From Apoderus coryli (Eukaryota > Arthropoda > Insecta > Coleoptera > Attelabidae), in the NCBI GenBank assembly GCA_911728435.2, contig OU452216.1:2976842-3040841 (forward strand): a stretch of 64,000 nt of DNA, in the 5' to 3' direction. The notes below the pieces were generated by a model. It did no database searches, was not told the origin of the DNA, and saw only the letters and a program-made list of their open reading frames with translations. The position numbers and the translations under genes were made by a program. Shown piece after piece: positions 22,501-34,500 of this stretch; the first letter of the stretch is position 1, and each line of letters begins with the position of its first letter.

Positions 22501-25500
22501 ACTAGTATTGAACGTATAACAATAATAAAAGAGTTAGACAGGATGAACTAAATATTATAACATTCACCCCCCTTTTTTTAAAACATAGTCATTTAGATAA
22601 TTGGGTGTTTTCTTCTCGCGAGTACTTCGTCTGAGTGTAGTGTCTGTTTGTTCAGAATGGTCAGCTTCGATGTCTTCAACTACTTCAGGTACCCGATCAG
22701 TGATATTTTCTGAATTTGAAGGAACATCGTCTTCAGAGGAACAAATATTGACTTCTGCAGTTGGTGCTAAGTTTCTAAGAGATACAGTTGACTCTCGGCC
22801 TTTTGCGTGACGTACTAACGCGTACTCTGGATTTGCATCAATTAATTCAACTTCTTCCACAAGCGGGTCGTATTTACTTTGACGAGCATTATTCCTTAAC
22901 AGCACTTTTCCTGGATTGATGAGCCATGAAGGAATTGCTGTTCCATTGGTAGATTTTCTTTGGTAAGTGAATAATAATTCATGTGGTGTTGCGTTTGTGG
23001 AGGTGCACAATAAGGATCAAATAGAATGCAATGCATCTGAGAGAACTAGTTCCCAATCTGAAGGTTTAAGATTTCTAGATTTTAGAGCTAAACTAATAGA
23101 TTTCCAAATTATGCCATTATAGCGTTCTGCTTGTCCATTTCCTTGAGGATTGTATGGAGTTGTTCTACTAGTTGCAATGCCACGTGAATGAAGATTTCTC
23201 CAGAAATGAAAGATGATCCTCTGTCAGAATGAATGTATGCAGGCATTCCAAAAGTTGAAAAGAGATTATTTAACCACTCAATAACCGTTGAAGAGCTCAT
23301 ATTTGAACACGGGTATGCAAACGGAAATCTCGAATATTCATCAACTATTGTTAGTAAATATTTATTAGTAGTTGAACTCGGCAAAGGTCCTTTAAAATCT
23401 ATATTCAGTCTTTCTAAGGGAGAAGTTGCTTTTATAAGATGAAAACTGTCATTTTTGTAGAATTTCGGTTTAATTTCGGAACACACAGAACAATGGGATG
23501 TCATTGTTCTTACGTCTTCTACTGAATAAGGTAAATTTCGAGAACGAACAAAGTGAAACATTCTAGTTATTCCTGGATGACAAAGTGATTGATGCAGTTC
23601 GGAAAGTTTATCATTAATTGCGCCAAAGACTCGTGATAGCGCATCTGCGACAATATTTGACTTTCCTGGTCTATATATTATATCATAATTATATGCCATC
23701 ATTTCCAATCTCCAGCGCATTATCTTTTCATTTTTAATTTTGCTTGAATTTTGCTGGAACATAAAAGACACTGCTTCTTGATCTGTTATTAATTTAAATT
23801 GTCGTCCAATCAAGAAATGTCTTCATTTTTTAAGTGACTCAATAATAGCGTAGGCCTCTTTTTCTACAGATGAATGACGTTTTTCTGTATCAGAAAGAGT
23901 ATTAAAAAAAAAGCCACAGGTCTAGATGCTTGACTTAATGTTGCAGCAATAGCGAATTCTGAAGCATCTGTTTCGACCACTAATACATCTTTTTCATTGA
24001 TTGACCATAGTAAAGCGTTTGCAATATCATTCTTTAATTCTTGAAAGTCACTTATTATATCAGAATGTACGGGGAAGTGTTTGCATTGAACTAGTCTTCT
24101 AATTTTGTGCGAAAATCTTGGAATCCACTTTGAATAATGTGAAAACATACCTAATACCCGTTTTAGTGATGGTGCATCTTTAGGAATTGGAAGATCTAAT
24201 AAGGGTTGTAATCTTAAGTTAAATAAATTGTAATAAACTAAACCCTTTTAACAAGGCTTTATTTAACTAGAATGCAGCATAACGTATGACATTTAACTAT
24301 CAATATGACATTATATGAATAACAACAACTAAATACTAGTATTGAACGTATAACAATAATAAAAGAGTTAGACAAGATGAACTAAATATTATAACAGTAC
24401 GATCGAAATAGCTGAAATTGCAATTTTATTATTTTTAATAATTAATATTTTCAATTAAATACAAATTCAGGTTAGCTGAATACCCTCTACAAAGTTGCAG
24501 TTGAACGTTGTCATGGAACTAATTGTTATTGTTATGATTGTTATCGTATTTTTTATGTCATGTATTTGTCAAAACTTATTTAAATAAGTATTATTATTGA
24601 AAATGAGTGACTTTGAATGTGAATCTCTTGATGATGCATGGAATGTTGGAATAGCCGCTATAATTCCAGAGAACGGTATGAAAATGCTTATAAAAGTTCA
24701 TACCTAATGCCGTTTAATATACAATTTAAAAATCAAAATAATGACGTCAGAATAAATGCGCAATGATATACCGTCGTGAATTTACTTACCGTTCTCTGAA
24801 CGGTAAGTGAATTACTTACCGTCGTGTTTGGGTTGTCAGCCAGTAAATGTCACTTACTGTCATAAAGACAGACACGGTAAACAATCAAAAAAGGTCGGTC
24901 GTACAAAATAGTATATTAAGTATTGAGAACAGTAAGTGTAGTTTACCGACCGACGACAATGTTTGGCGACTGAGCGTAGCGAAGTCGCCAAAATTGGAGG
25001 AGATCGGTAAACTACTTACTGTTTGAGATGCTTATACTATTTTTTGTACGATCGAAATGGCTGAAATTGCAATTTTATTATTTTTAATAATTAATATTTT
25101 CAATTAAATATAAATTCAGGTTAGCTAATACCCTCTACAAAGTTGCAGTTGAACGTTGTCATGGAACTAATTGTTATTGTTATGATTGTTATCGTATTTT
25201 TTATGTCATGTATTTGTCAAAACTTATTTAAATAAATTTTATTATTGAAAATGAGTGACTTTGAATGTGAATCTCTTGATGATGCATGGAATGTTGGAAT
25301 AGCCGCTATAATTCCAGAGAACGGTATGAAAATGCTTATAAAAGTTCATACCTAATGCCGTTTAATATACAATTTAAAAATCAAAATAATGACGTCAGAA
25401 TAAATGCGCAATGATATACCGTCGTGAATTTACTTACCGTTCTCTGAACGGTAAGTGAATTACTTACCGTCGTGTTTGGGTTGTCAGCCAGTAAATGTCA

Positions 25501-28500
25501 CTTACTGTCATAAAGACAGACACGGTAAACAATCAAAAAAGGTCGGTCGTACAAAAAAGATATTTTTGTATATTAAACGGCATTAGGTATGAACTTTTAT
25601 AAGTATTTTCATACCGTTCTCTGAAATTATAGCGGCTATTCCAACATTCCATGCTTCATCAAGAGATTCACATTCAAAGTCACTCATTTTCAATAATAAA
25701 ATTTATTTAAATAAGTTTTGACAAATACATGACATAAAAAATACGATAACAATCATAACAATAACAATTAGTTCCATGACAACGTTCAACTGCAACTTTG
25801 TAGAGGGTATTAGCTAACCTGAATTTATATTTAATTGAACATATTAATTATTAAAAATAATAAAATTGCAATTTCAGCCATTTCGATCGTACAAAAAATA
25901 GTATAAGCATCTCAAACAGTAAGTAGTTTACCGATCTCCTCCAATTTTGGCGACTTCGCTACGCTCAGTCGCCAAACATTGTCGTCGGTCGGTAAACTAC
26001 ACTTACTGTTCTCAATACTTAATATACTATTATTTTATTTATTTCTTGTGGTGCCTAGGTCTAGACAGCCATGAACGCTTTTTGTATATTTTATCCATTT
26101 TTATCAAGTTTAATAATAATAATTTTGTTGAACCAAAAAGAATTTACAACCCTTAATTATGATAAACTAACTACACCATAATTATAATTATAAAGATAAT
26201 GAGAGAGAAAAAAAAACAAAACACTAGTCGTGAATACAAAATGAAATTAAAACAAGAAAAGGAAACAGTCATATGCGATTAAGCAGAACTTTTTAAACTC
26301 CGTTTTAAAACCATTTTAAAAGCTTTTGGTTGTAGTTCCTTTATACTAGATTCTAGATTATTATATAATTTGACACCTTTTACCAGGATCGATCTATTTA
26401 ATATATTTGAATGTGCAAGAGGTATGTGAACATCAAATCTATTTCTTGTCTGATAACCATGAAATGTATGTCTATATTCTAAAGAAAGATTGGAGAGGCG
26501 GTCACGCATCAAAACGCGATGAATATGACTACAGACCTGATATGTATAGATATCATTCAGACTCATACCGTAATCTTTATATAAATCATTCGTATTGGGC
26601 AGGGAGTACAAATTTTTTATAGCTCTATTCTGAAGAACTCTAAGTGGACTAAGGAGTATTTCAAATGTAGAGTACCATGCGACTGCCAAGTATTGCAAAC
26701 GACTATGAATCAACGAAACATATATTGCTCTTCGAAGATAGGTCGGTACACAGTAGCTCAAACACCGCAGAATACTGATAGATGGTGAAATCTTTTTAAT
26801 TATTTGATTGATGTGAATTTCCCAAGAGAGAATCTCATCACAGTACAAACCCAAAAACTTAATAACGTTTGAGTAGCCCAGTATGCCCCCATCAAACTGC
26901 AACGGGCCCAACTGTCGTGGTTTGCTCTTTGCAATAAACATAAAACTAGATTTTTCTACATTTAATGTTAATTTATGAGATATTAGCCATTTATTTATAA
27001 GATTTAAATGATTTTTTATATCGTTCAGTAGTTCCACCTCAGAATTGTCAGAGTATGTAAGTGAGGCATCATCTGCATAAAGCCTTAAGTTTCCCTTAAT
27101 ATTTAGTTTTGCTAAAGAATTAATATATACAAAAAATAAAGTGGGTCCAACAATAGAGCCCTGGGGTACCCCACAAGATACCGTCAAAATGGAACTATAC
27201 ACATCAGAGACTGAAACACACTGCACTCTCTCAGACAAGTAACTTTCAAACCACTGATATACTACACCCCTGACACCCAAATTCTCCAGTTTATTTAATA
27301 ATATTGCATGGTCGACGGTATCAAAGGCCTTTCGTAAATCCAAAGACACCAAGGCACAACGAAGTACTGCATCAACTCTTAATTGCAGGTCAGATATCAG
27401 ATCCACAGCAGCAGACTCCGTGTCGCTAGATTGTCTAAAACCGTACTGGCTTTTATAAAAAAAAAATGTATGCTGATTAAATAACTCACCAACCTGTCAG
27501 TTACAACCCTCTCCAAAACCTTCGACAAAACCGGGAGAACTGAAACAGGTCTATAATTCCCTGTATTTTGAGGGTCACCTCCTTTAAATAACGGTGTTAC
27601 TCTAGCCCGCTTCATGTTGTGTTAGCTAATGTCAAAGCCAAATCCAATGTGTAAACATTGCTGCATTAAATTTGAAACGCGTATTTTCTCTACATCACAA
27701 TTTGTTATTTTTTCTTAAGTAATTGTTTACATTTGGTTTGTTTTTGTTTACTATCGTCATCTTGATTGGGATCGACTGATGTTGCTAGAGCTGTAACATT
27801 GATCGAAAATGGTCGATCTTACAGTGATGTTGCTGAAATATTTGGTAAAACAAAATCAACGATCCATCGTAATGTTACACGTTGGCGGCAAACTGGAGAG
27901 TACGTGAGAAGACGAGGACAAGGAAGAAAACGTTCACCACCGCTGTAGATGATCGATTTATATCTTTGAACATACTACGAAATAGGCGTCTAACAGCAGT
28001 TCAAACAAGAAATCAACTGGAAGAAGTGCGTGGAACCAGAATAAGTGAGCGTACAGTTAGAAGAAGACTCAAAGAAGTTGGTATTAAGTCCTATAGGCCA
28101 AAAAGAGTCCCAAAACTTCAGAGACGTCTTCGAGTAGAGCGACTCGCCTTCGCTCGAGAACACCCAAATTGGAATAATGACCAATGGGGTCAAGTTTTAT
28201 TCGCGGATGAGAGCTGTTTCTGCATACATTCAATTGATGGTAGGGAAAGATTGTATCCACGTCCAGGAGAACAAAATAAACAATTTAGTTTTACTCCTGC
28301 TGTCTCTTTCGGTGGAGGCTCAATTATGATGGCATATGCACAGAGATAGTGGTTATTGATGGCGGTGCTTTAACTGCAGATAGGTACATAAGGGATGTTC
28401 TGCAAAACCATGTGGTACCTTTCGCCCCATATATCGGAGCCAATTTCCTCTTAATAAATAAATAAATAAATGCTTTATTGCTCAACAGAAAATTTCCAGT

Positions 28501-31500
28501 TACAGAGCAACCACACAAAAGTATCAATACAAAGAATATAAATATATATAAGACAATCAATAACTTGATAACTTTACATAACAGAAGTAAATTAAATTAA
28601 TAGAGATATAAATAAAGAAATAAACATAAAAAATATATAAACAATCAAATTCAATCATCACAACCAAGTACAAGTTCTGCGGCCGCCAAAATATGTTTCA
28701 ATGTATCATGAAACAAATCACAATTCCGGCACACCACATTAAACGTGCGAGACATAGTGGACAATGGGGACCTCAACATAATATTTGTTCGAGCTCTATC
28801 ACAATGAAATAATTGGTAGTTTCTTGAGTTTATTCACGGAACAGTAAGACGGAATCCTTCAAGCAGCTCAGGACAATCAATAACGCCATTAAACACTTTA
28901 CAAACATTGCTTATGCATGCAAGAGCCCGCCTCAATTGCAATGATTGCACACCAAATCTGCCCGTTAGATAGCCATACGGCACGCCGTGCTCAGGATAAC
29001 TACCATCGGATTTAAAGCAAAGATACTTCAAAAATTTGCGCTGCACTCCTTCGATGTTTTGCATGTAACAACCATAGCAGGGATACCAGATCAGAGAGCA
29101 ATATTCAAGTTTGGACCTAACGTACGCGAAGTACAGTTTTTTAGCGCATTAATATTGCGAAAAGATCTGCTATTTCTAACGATGTAACCATATGCCTTGG
29201 ATGCATTAGCTATCATCGTCATTATGTGTTCGCTGAAGGTAAAGCGCGAATCGAACACAACACCAAGATCCCTGGTAGTTTCCACACGTGACAATGCAGC
29301 GTCATGATTCGCGTATTCAAAATCAATAGGGAACGTTCTCCTAGTATACGACACAACTTTACACTTTACCGGGTTCAGCATAAGAGTATTTGCATCATGC
29401 AGGACAATGCTCGCCCGCACGTGGCTCTTTGTGTAACTGACTTTTTGAAACAAGTGGCGATACCGACAATGAATTGGCCAGCCAGTTCCCCGGACTTGAA
29501 TCCGATTGAACATGTGTGGGACATGCTAGGCAGATAACTGAGGTCTAAAATTCCTGGTGTCCGAAACACAGAAGAAGCGACAGCTGCTCTAATTGAAATA
29601 TGGGAGAATTTGCCTGTAATTTTGCTTCATAATTAAATGTTTAAAACAAATTAAAACTTACAATTAATTTCTTAAAAAAAACGCAAATTTTTGTCGTCTG
29701 TTTTTAAAAACGCTTCAAAATGGGTATGAAACTTTGCAAAACAAACTGCAATTAGCTAGCTAGTCCTTTTAATAAATTTCGTACAAATTTGTAAAGAGAA
29801 AAAAAGGTTATGTAGAAAAAAATTGAAAAAACAACCCAACTTATCTGCGTTCCTTTAAATTTCCGGTGTGTGTAGATATTGGCGTCTCAAAACTACCCTA
29901 CGCCACTGTTTGCCCCTGTGATTCCAACAGCATTCGAGAGGGCCCTAGCAGCACTACTTAGCGAATAGTAACGGTTCACAAGATCAAGTCGAATTTTAGT
30001 GCCATTCGCCGTGGTCCGACATCTCAAAGGCATCACTTAGTCTTGGATACTAGCACAGGGCATTCCGTAACGACTAGCAACGTGTAACTCTCTCCCTTAC
30101 ACCAACTATTCGAGTTAACGGAAAGAGACTTCAGAACATCGAGAGTTTCTCTTACCTCGGTAGCATTCTCGCGGCGAACGCAAATATCGTTGATGAAATT
30201 CAGCATCGTATAAGATGGGCGTCTAAGGATGAGAGAACATCGACGTTCGAACCAAGTTGCGAGTATATAATGCTATTGTGGTTCTTACCCTTACGTATGG
30301 CTGTGAGTCTTGGACCACTTATTGAAGGCATTTAAAGACCCTAGAAAAGTACCATCAACGATGTTTTTTTTTTAATTGTTTAACACGTTACAGATCCAAT
30401 TACAAGACAATATAACAAAATAAATAAGCTACTAATAATAAACTAATTAATAATCCTACAAAACAAAAAAAAAAAGATAAAACTAGTAAGAGAAATCATA
30501 ATTTTAATTTTACACATCTACACAAATAAATTAATGATTATAAAAGAAATGAAAGATTAAACACAAATAAAAAATAATATAAAAAAAGAAGGTGAGCGAT
30601 ACTAAATGCTGATGGTGCGGAGATATCTGAGCACATTATATTCACACACATCAGATGGCCCGATTTTGCAGGAACCGAGACAAGTGAGCGCAGAAAGATC
30701 TTAAGTAGTGGTGCTTTGGATCCATAATTAGTACGAAAAACAGGAACACAGAGGGGCGTGGTATGCTAAAATTCAACGATCGGAGTAGGTTCGAACAGTC
30801 CACCAAGCTATTTATAATCTTAAACAGAAAGAGTTGTCCGGCATAGACTCTGCATGTAGCCAGCGAAACCATTTGAAAGCGATCGAGCAGTGCTCTATGA
30901 TCGAATCCTCTACATGGGAATCTACCGTCAATTTTAAACGCTAAATATTTAAGGAATTTGCGCTGTATGTATTCAATGTGTTTTGCATGAGATTGGTAAA
31001 TGGGAGACCATATTATAGATGCGTACTCAAGCTTAGATCTTACCAGAGCACAATACAAATTAGTTATACATTCAATATCACTAAATTCTTTGGTTACACG
31101 AAACAAAAAGCCAAGCATGCGTAGTGCATCCCGGGTAATACTTTGAATACGATAATTAAATGACAATTCAGTGTCGACGTAAACTCCAAGATCCCTGACA
31201 ACATCACAACACTCAAGCTGCTCAGTGTCCCTCAGCTGATAGCGATATTCAAAAACATTTCGTGATTTCGAAAATATGGCAAACTTCATTTATTAATATT
31301 TAAAGGCAATTTATTATAGTTACACCAATCTTCAAGCTGCAACAATACGCAATCCGAAGTGTCTCGAATAACACTATACAACTTCAGATTGTCTGCAAAC
31401 ATCAAAAGGTTGCTTGTAAGTCCCTGGGATATGTCATTAAGGAAAATTGAAAATATGAATGGTGCCAAACAGCAACCCTGAGGCGCTCCACTGGTGGGTG

Positions 31501-34500
31501 TGAAAGTTTCCGATTTATGATCATTGTATTCGACATAGTGTTGTCGATCAAACAAGTAGGAAGCAAAAAACGTTAAAAGATCCTCATGAAATTTAAAGAA
31601 GTAGTCCATATTCAAGGGGAGTGAGATTTTAGATATGGGAAATCAAAGTCAATCTCCACAAATAAATTTAATAAATCCCTCTAATGGTCTTCAGTCACCA
31701 TACATGTTTCGAGTGGTGGATTTGATAAATCAAATCCACCACTGATGATGAGGCCGGTTGCCTCGAAACATGTATGGTGACGGAAGACTCTTAGAGGGAT
31801 TTATTAAATTTACTTGTGGAGATTGATTTTTATTTCCCATATCTAAGATGCTCATGAAAACTCAACCTCGACTTTTTCCGGAGGACAAGCGAATGTTCCA
31901 GCGTATCGAAAGCCCTCGAAAAATCTGTATAAATCGCATCGATCCGCAGACCCTCCCCGAGGGTACGAAATACATCCTCTAGAAAACAGGTTAGATTGGT
32001 TCAGTAACCAATGCGTTAGAGCGGCCTGGAAAAAAACCGTGCTGCTGTGGATCAATCTGATGCTTAATTTGAGTAAATATTTTTCGGTGTAAGCCGCTTC
32101 AAACACCTTCGAGAAGTTGGGCAATAGCGAGACTGGTCTATAATTTTCAACATGATCATTCTCGCAGATTTATGGATTGGGCAAATGCGGGAAATTTTCC
32201 AAGCTTTTGGGAATATATTGGATCTCAGAGACCTATTAAACAGAGTCTGCAGTGGCACGGCGAAAACAGACACACACAATCTCGTAAAATGAAAGCCGAG
32301 ATGTCAGATGGTCCCGAAGTCATTTTGGGCTTTAATTGTTTGAGCGACATGAGAACATCATCGATATCAAGCTGACCCACCGATATGCGGGAAGAAGAAG
32401 AATGCACCTCCTGAGGGTGGGCACCATCAACATATACGCTATTGAAGTATTTCGTATTTGAGTATTCAGCACTATCCGTACCATATATGTCACCCAGGAT
32501 TCTGGATTTTCGCTTCTTACTCTGTACATAGCTCCAGAGCCTCTTTGGATCTGTCTTCAATGAATTTTAAACTTCCACCAAGTAATTGTTATATGCAGCA
32601 GTTATCTATGTTTGATACTGACTCTTAAATCCCTAAAGATGTTCAAACACTGCGTAGATTTCCACCTTTTCAAATGTTTTGACTTTTCCCGTATGTCGCA
32701 GATTAAGTCCCATGTGTACCAACATGGATATTTGTATTTTTTAGAGTGAATTTTTTTAGTTGGAACACATACTAAATATGCCATCAAATATCCTGTAGAA
32801 TGCCGACACGGCATCATTCACATCACTGATGCCATTAATAGAGGACCAATCCTGAAGCAACAGTTGCTGATATAACAGGGGGTAGTTTGCCTTTCTAAAG
32901 TTGTTCACTTGATTGTTAGTGTTGACCGGAAAATTTCTATGTGACTCAACTTTGGCCCAAAAAGAAATATGCAGTGCAGGATGATGCGAATCCTCATCCA
33001 TTAATGGTGGCCAACAGGATGAGACGTTACATTTAAAATCTTTTTATCTTATTTATGATGAAACTTTGACAAATAAAAATCTTAAAACTATCAACGACTG
33101 ACTATATAATTATTCGACATCACTTTCCAAAACAATTTCTTCAACGTCAGAATCTATGAAAGCCCCAAATCCTTCGGTATCATCTACAAAATCTCCAGGC
33201 TTAACAGTTTTTAAAAAGTTAAACTTTTCAATTCACGACCATCGGGCCATAATAGCTGCAGTTCTGTCTCAAATAATTTTGTTTTACGTTGTACGACCTT
33301 TAGATATGTCAACAATTTGAGGTTCATCTGTAAGTTTTCAACGAGGAAATTTTATTTTTTACACGTTCTGGGTATTTTTGAACATAGAGGTCATATAAAA
33401 TTTACAAATTTAGATTTGGCGACAAAAATTTAACTGTAGAAGGGTTTCGGCTATAATGAGATATATTATGTATCTGGGCATATTTAATAACAGTTTTAAC
33501 TTCTTTACATAATCTTTTCTTCTGATATTGCATTTCTTCGGCCATAGTTTATTCCACGTTTATAGTATTGTTGTATTATTTATTTGTTCTAAATTTCGAC
33601 AATGCAAAATCAACTCTGTTCTGACTAATTCTTAATGATTTAAGCTAAGTATCTTGCATGTCATTCGATAAGTACAGTAAAAATCCAAGAAGTCTTTTGC
33701 AGCTACTTTTTTTCCTTTTTATTTATTATGCTTCAGTTCACTGGTTTTTTTTGCAATAACATGCTAACCCTCATGACATGTTTAACTTCAATAAGATGGC
33801 GCCAAAGGTTTGTTAAAAAATTACTTAAATATCTTTGTGGGTTAAAATGTTTTAAAATTACGAATTTATCCCAATAAAATAAACTAAATCACTTAAATTT
33901 CTATTCCAAAACGAAGAAAACGCTTCAAGCGATGACTCGGCATATAGTATACGAGTAAATTGAAAAATTTTTGGGGGTTGACGCTGTATGGCATAACAGC
34001 GTCCCTTTGTCTAAAACGTAAGGAGCAATTTATAATTTTGTATCTACGTTTTAATCTAAACAGGTATAGAGAATTACCTCAATTAGATTTTTGTAATTAA
34101 TATTTATTATTAATTTCAGTTTCAGGAAATGATTTTGCGTTTGCAGGAACATTTGTGTTTGATTTTATTTTAGTGAACAATAATGCAAGGGCGCGTAATA
34201 ATCTAGATTTTTTGGAGGCTAATACCATTAACTTCCAAAATCCCCTGAGGTAAAAATTATGTATGTTCCTTATTGAAATGCTAATTATTATTATTTGTTT
34301 TCAATGTTATTTTCACACTTTTTTCTTAATAAAGATTACACAATTACTTAAACGTAAATTTAATGCTTAAGTTTGTGCATTTGACAATCGAAAAAAACAT
34401 CAGTTGAATAAAATTCGCACTAACAACAAAATTTTGTACAGTCTGCAATATACCACTCTGTATAAATCGTTAGAGGCAGTGTTATAGCTTGTCCAGACGT

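Larger units (their letters stand above)
22285..26030. mobile_element. Foldback element: two direct units and one inverted unit (copy 1)
   Basis: Unit 1 is 22285-24908 and is interrupted by the LTR element. Unit 2 is 24909-25556, and an inverted partial unit is 25565-26030. A unit begins with a compact hairpin whose arms read AGTTTACCGATC and GATCGGTAAACT within longer stems (AACAGTAAGT with ACTTACTGTTTG). It continues with a promoter-like AT-rich stretch, a 34-codon frame and a tail with CTTACCGT repeats. Copy 2 has only one direct unit plus the inverted one, making a simple palindrome. Confidence 0.8.

Noticed and set aside
26407..26622. Plus-strand frame opposite the LINE reverse transcriptase
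   Set aside because: Antisense shadow of the RT C-terminal region.
33979..34005. Hairpin GACGCTGT..ACAGCGTC considered as a terminator
   Set aside because: Eukaryotic context and intronic position; short stem with no functional support.
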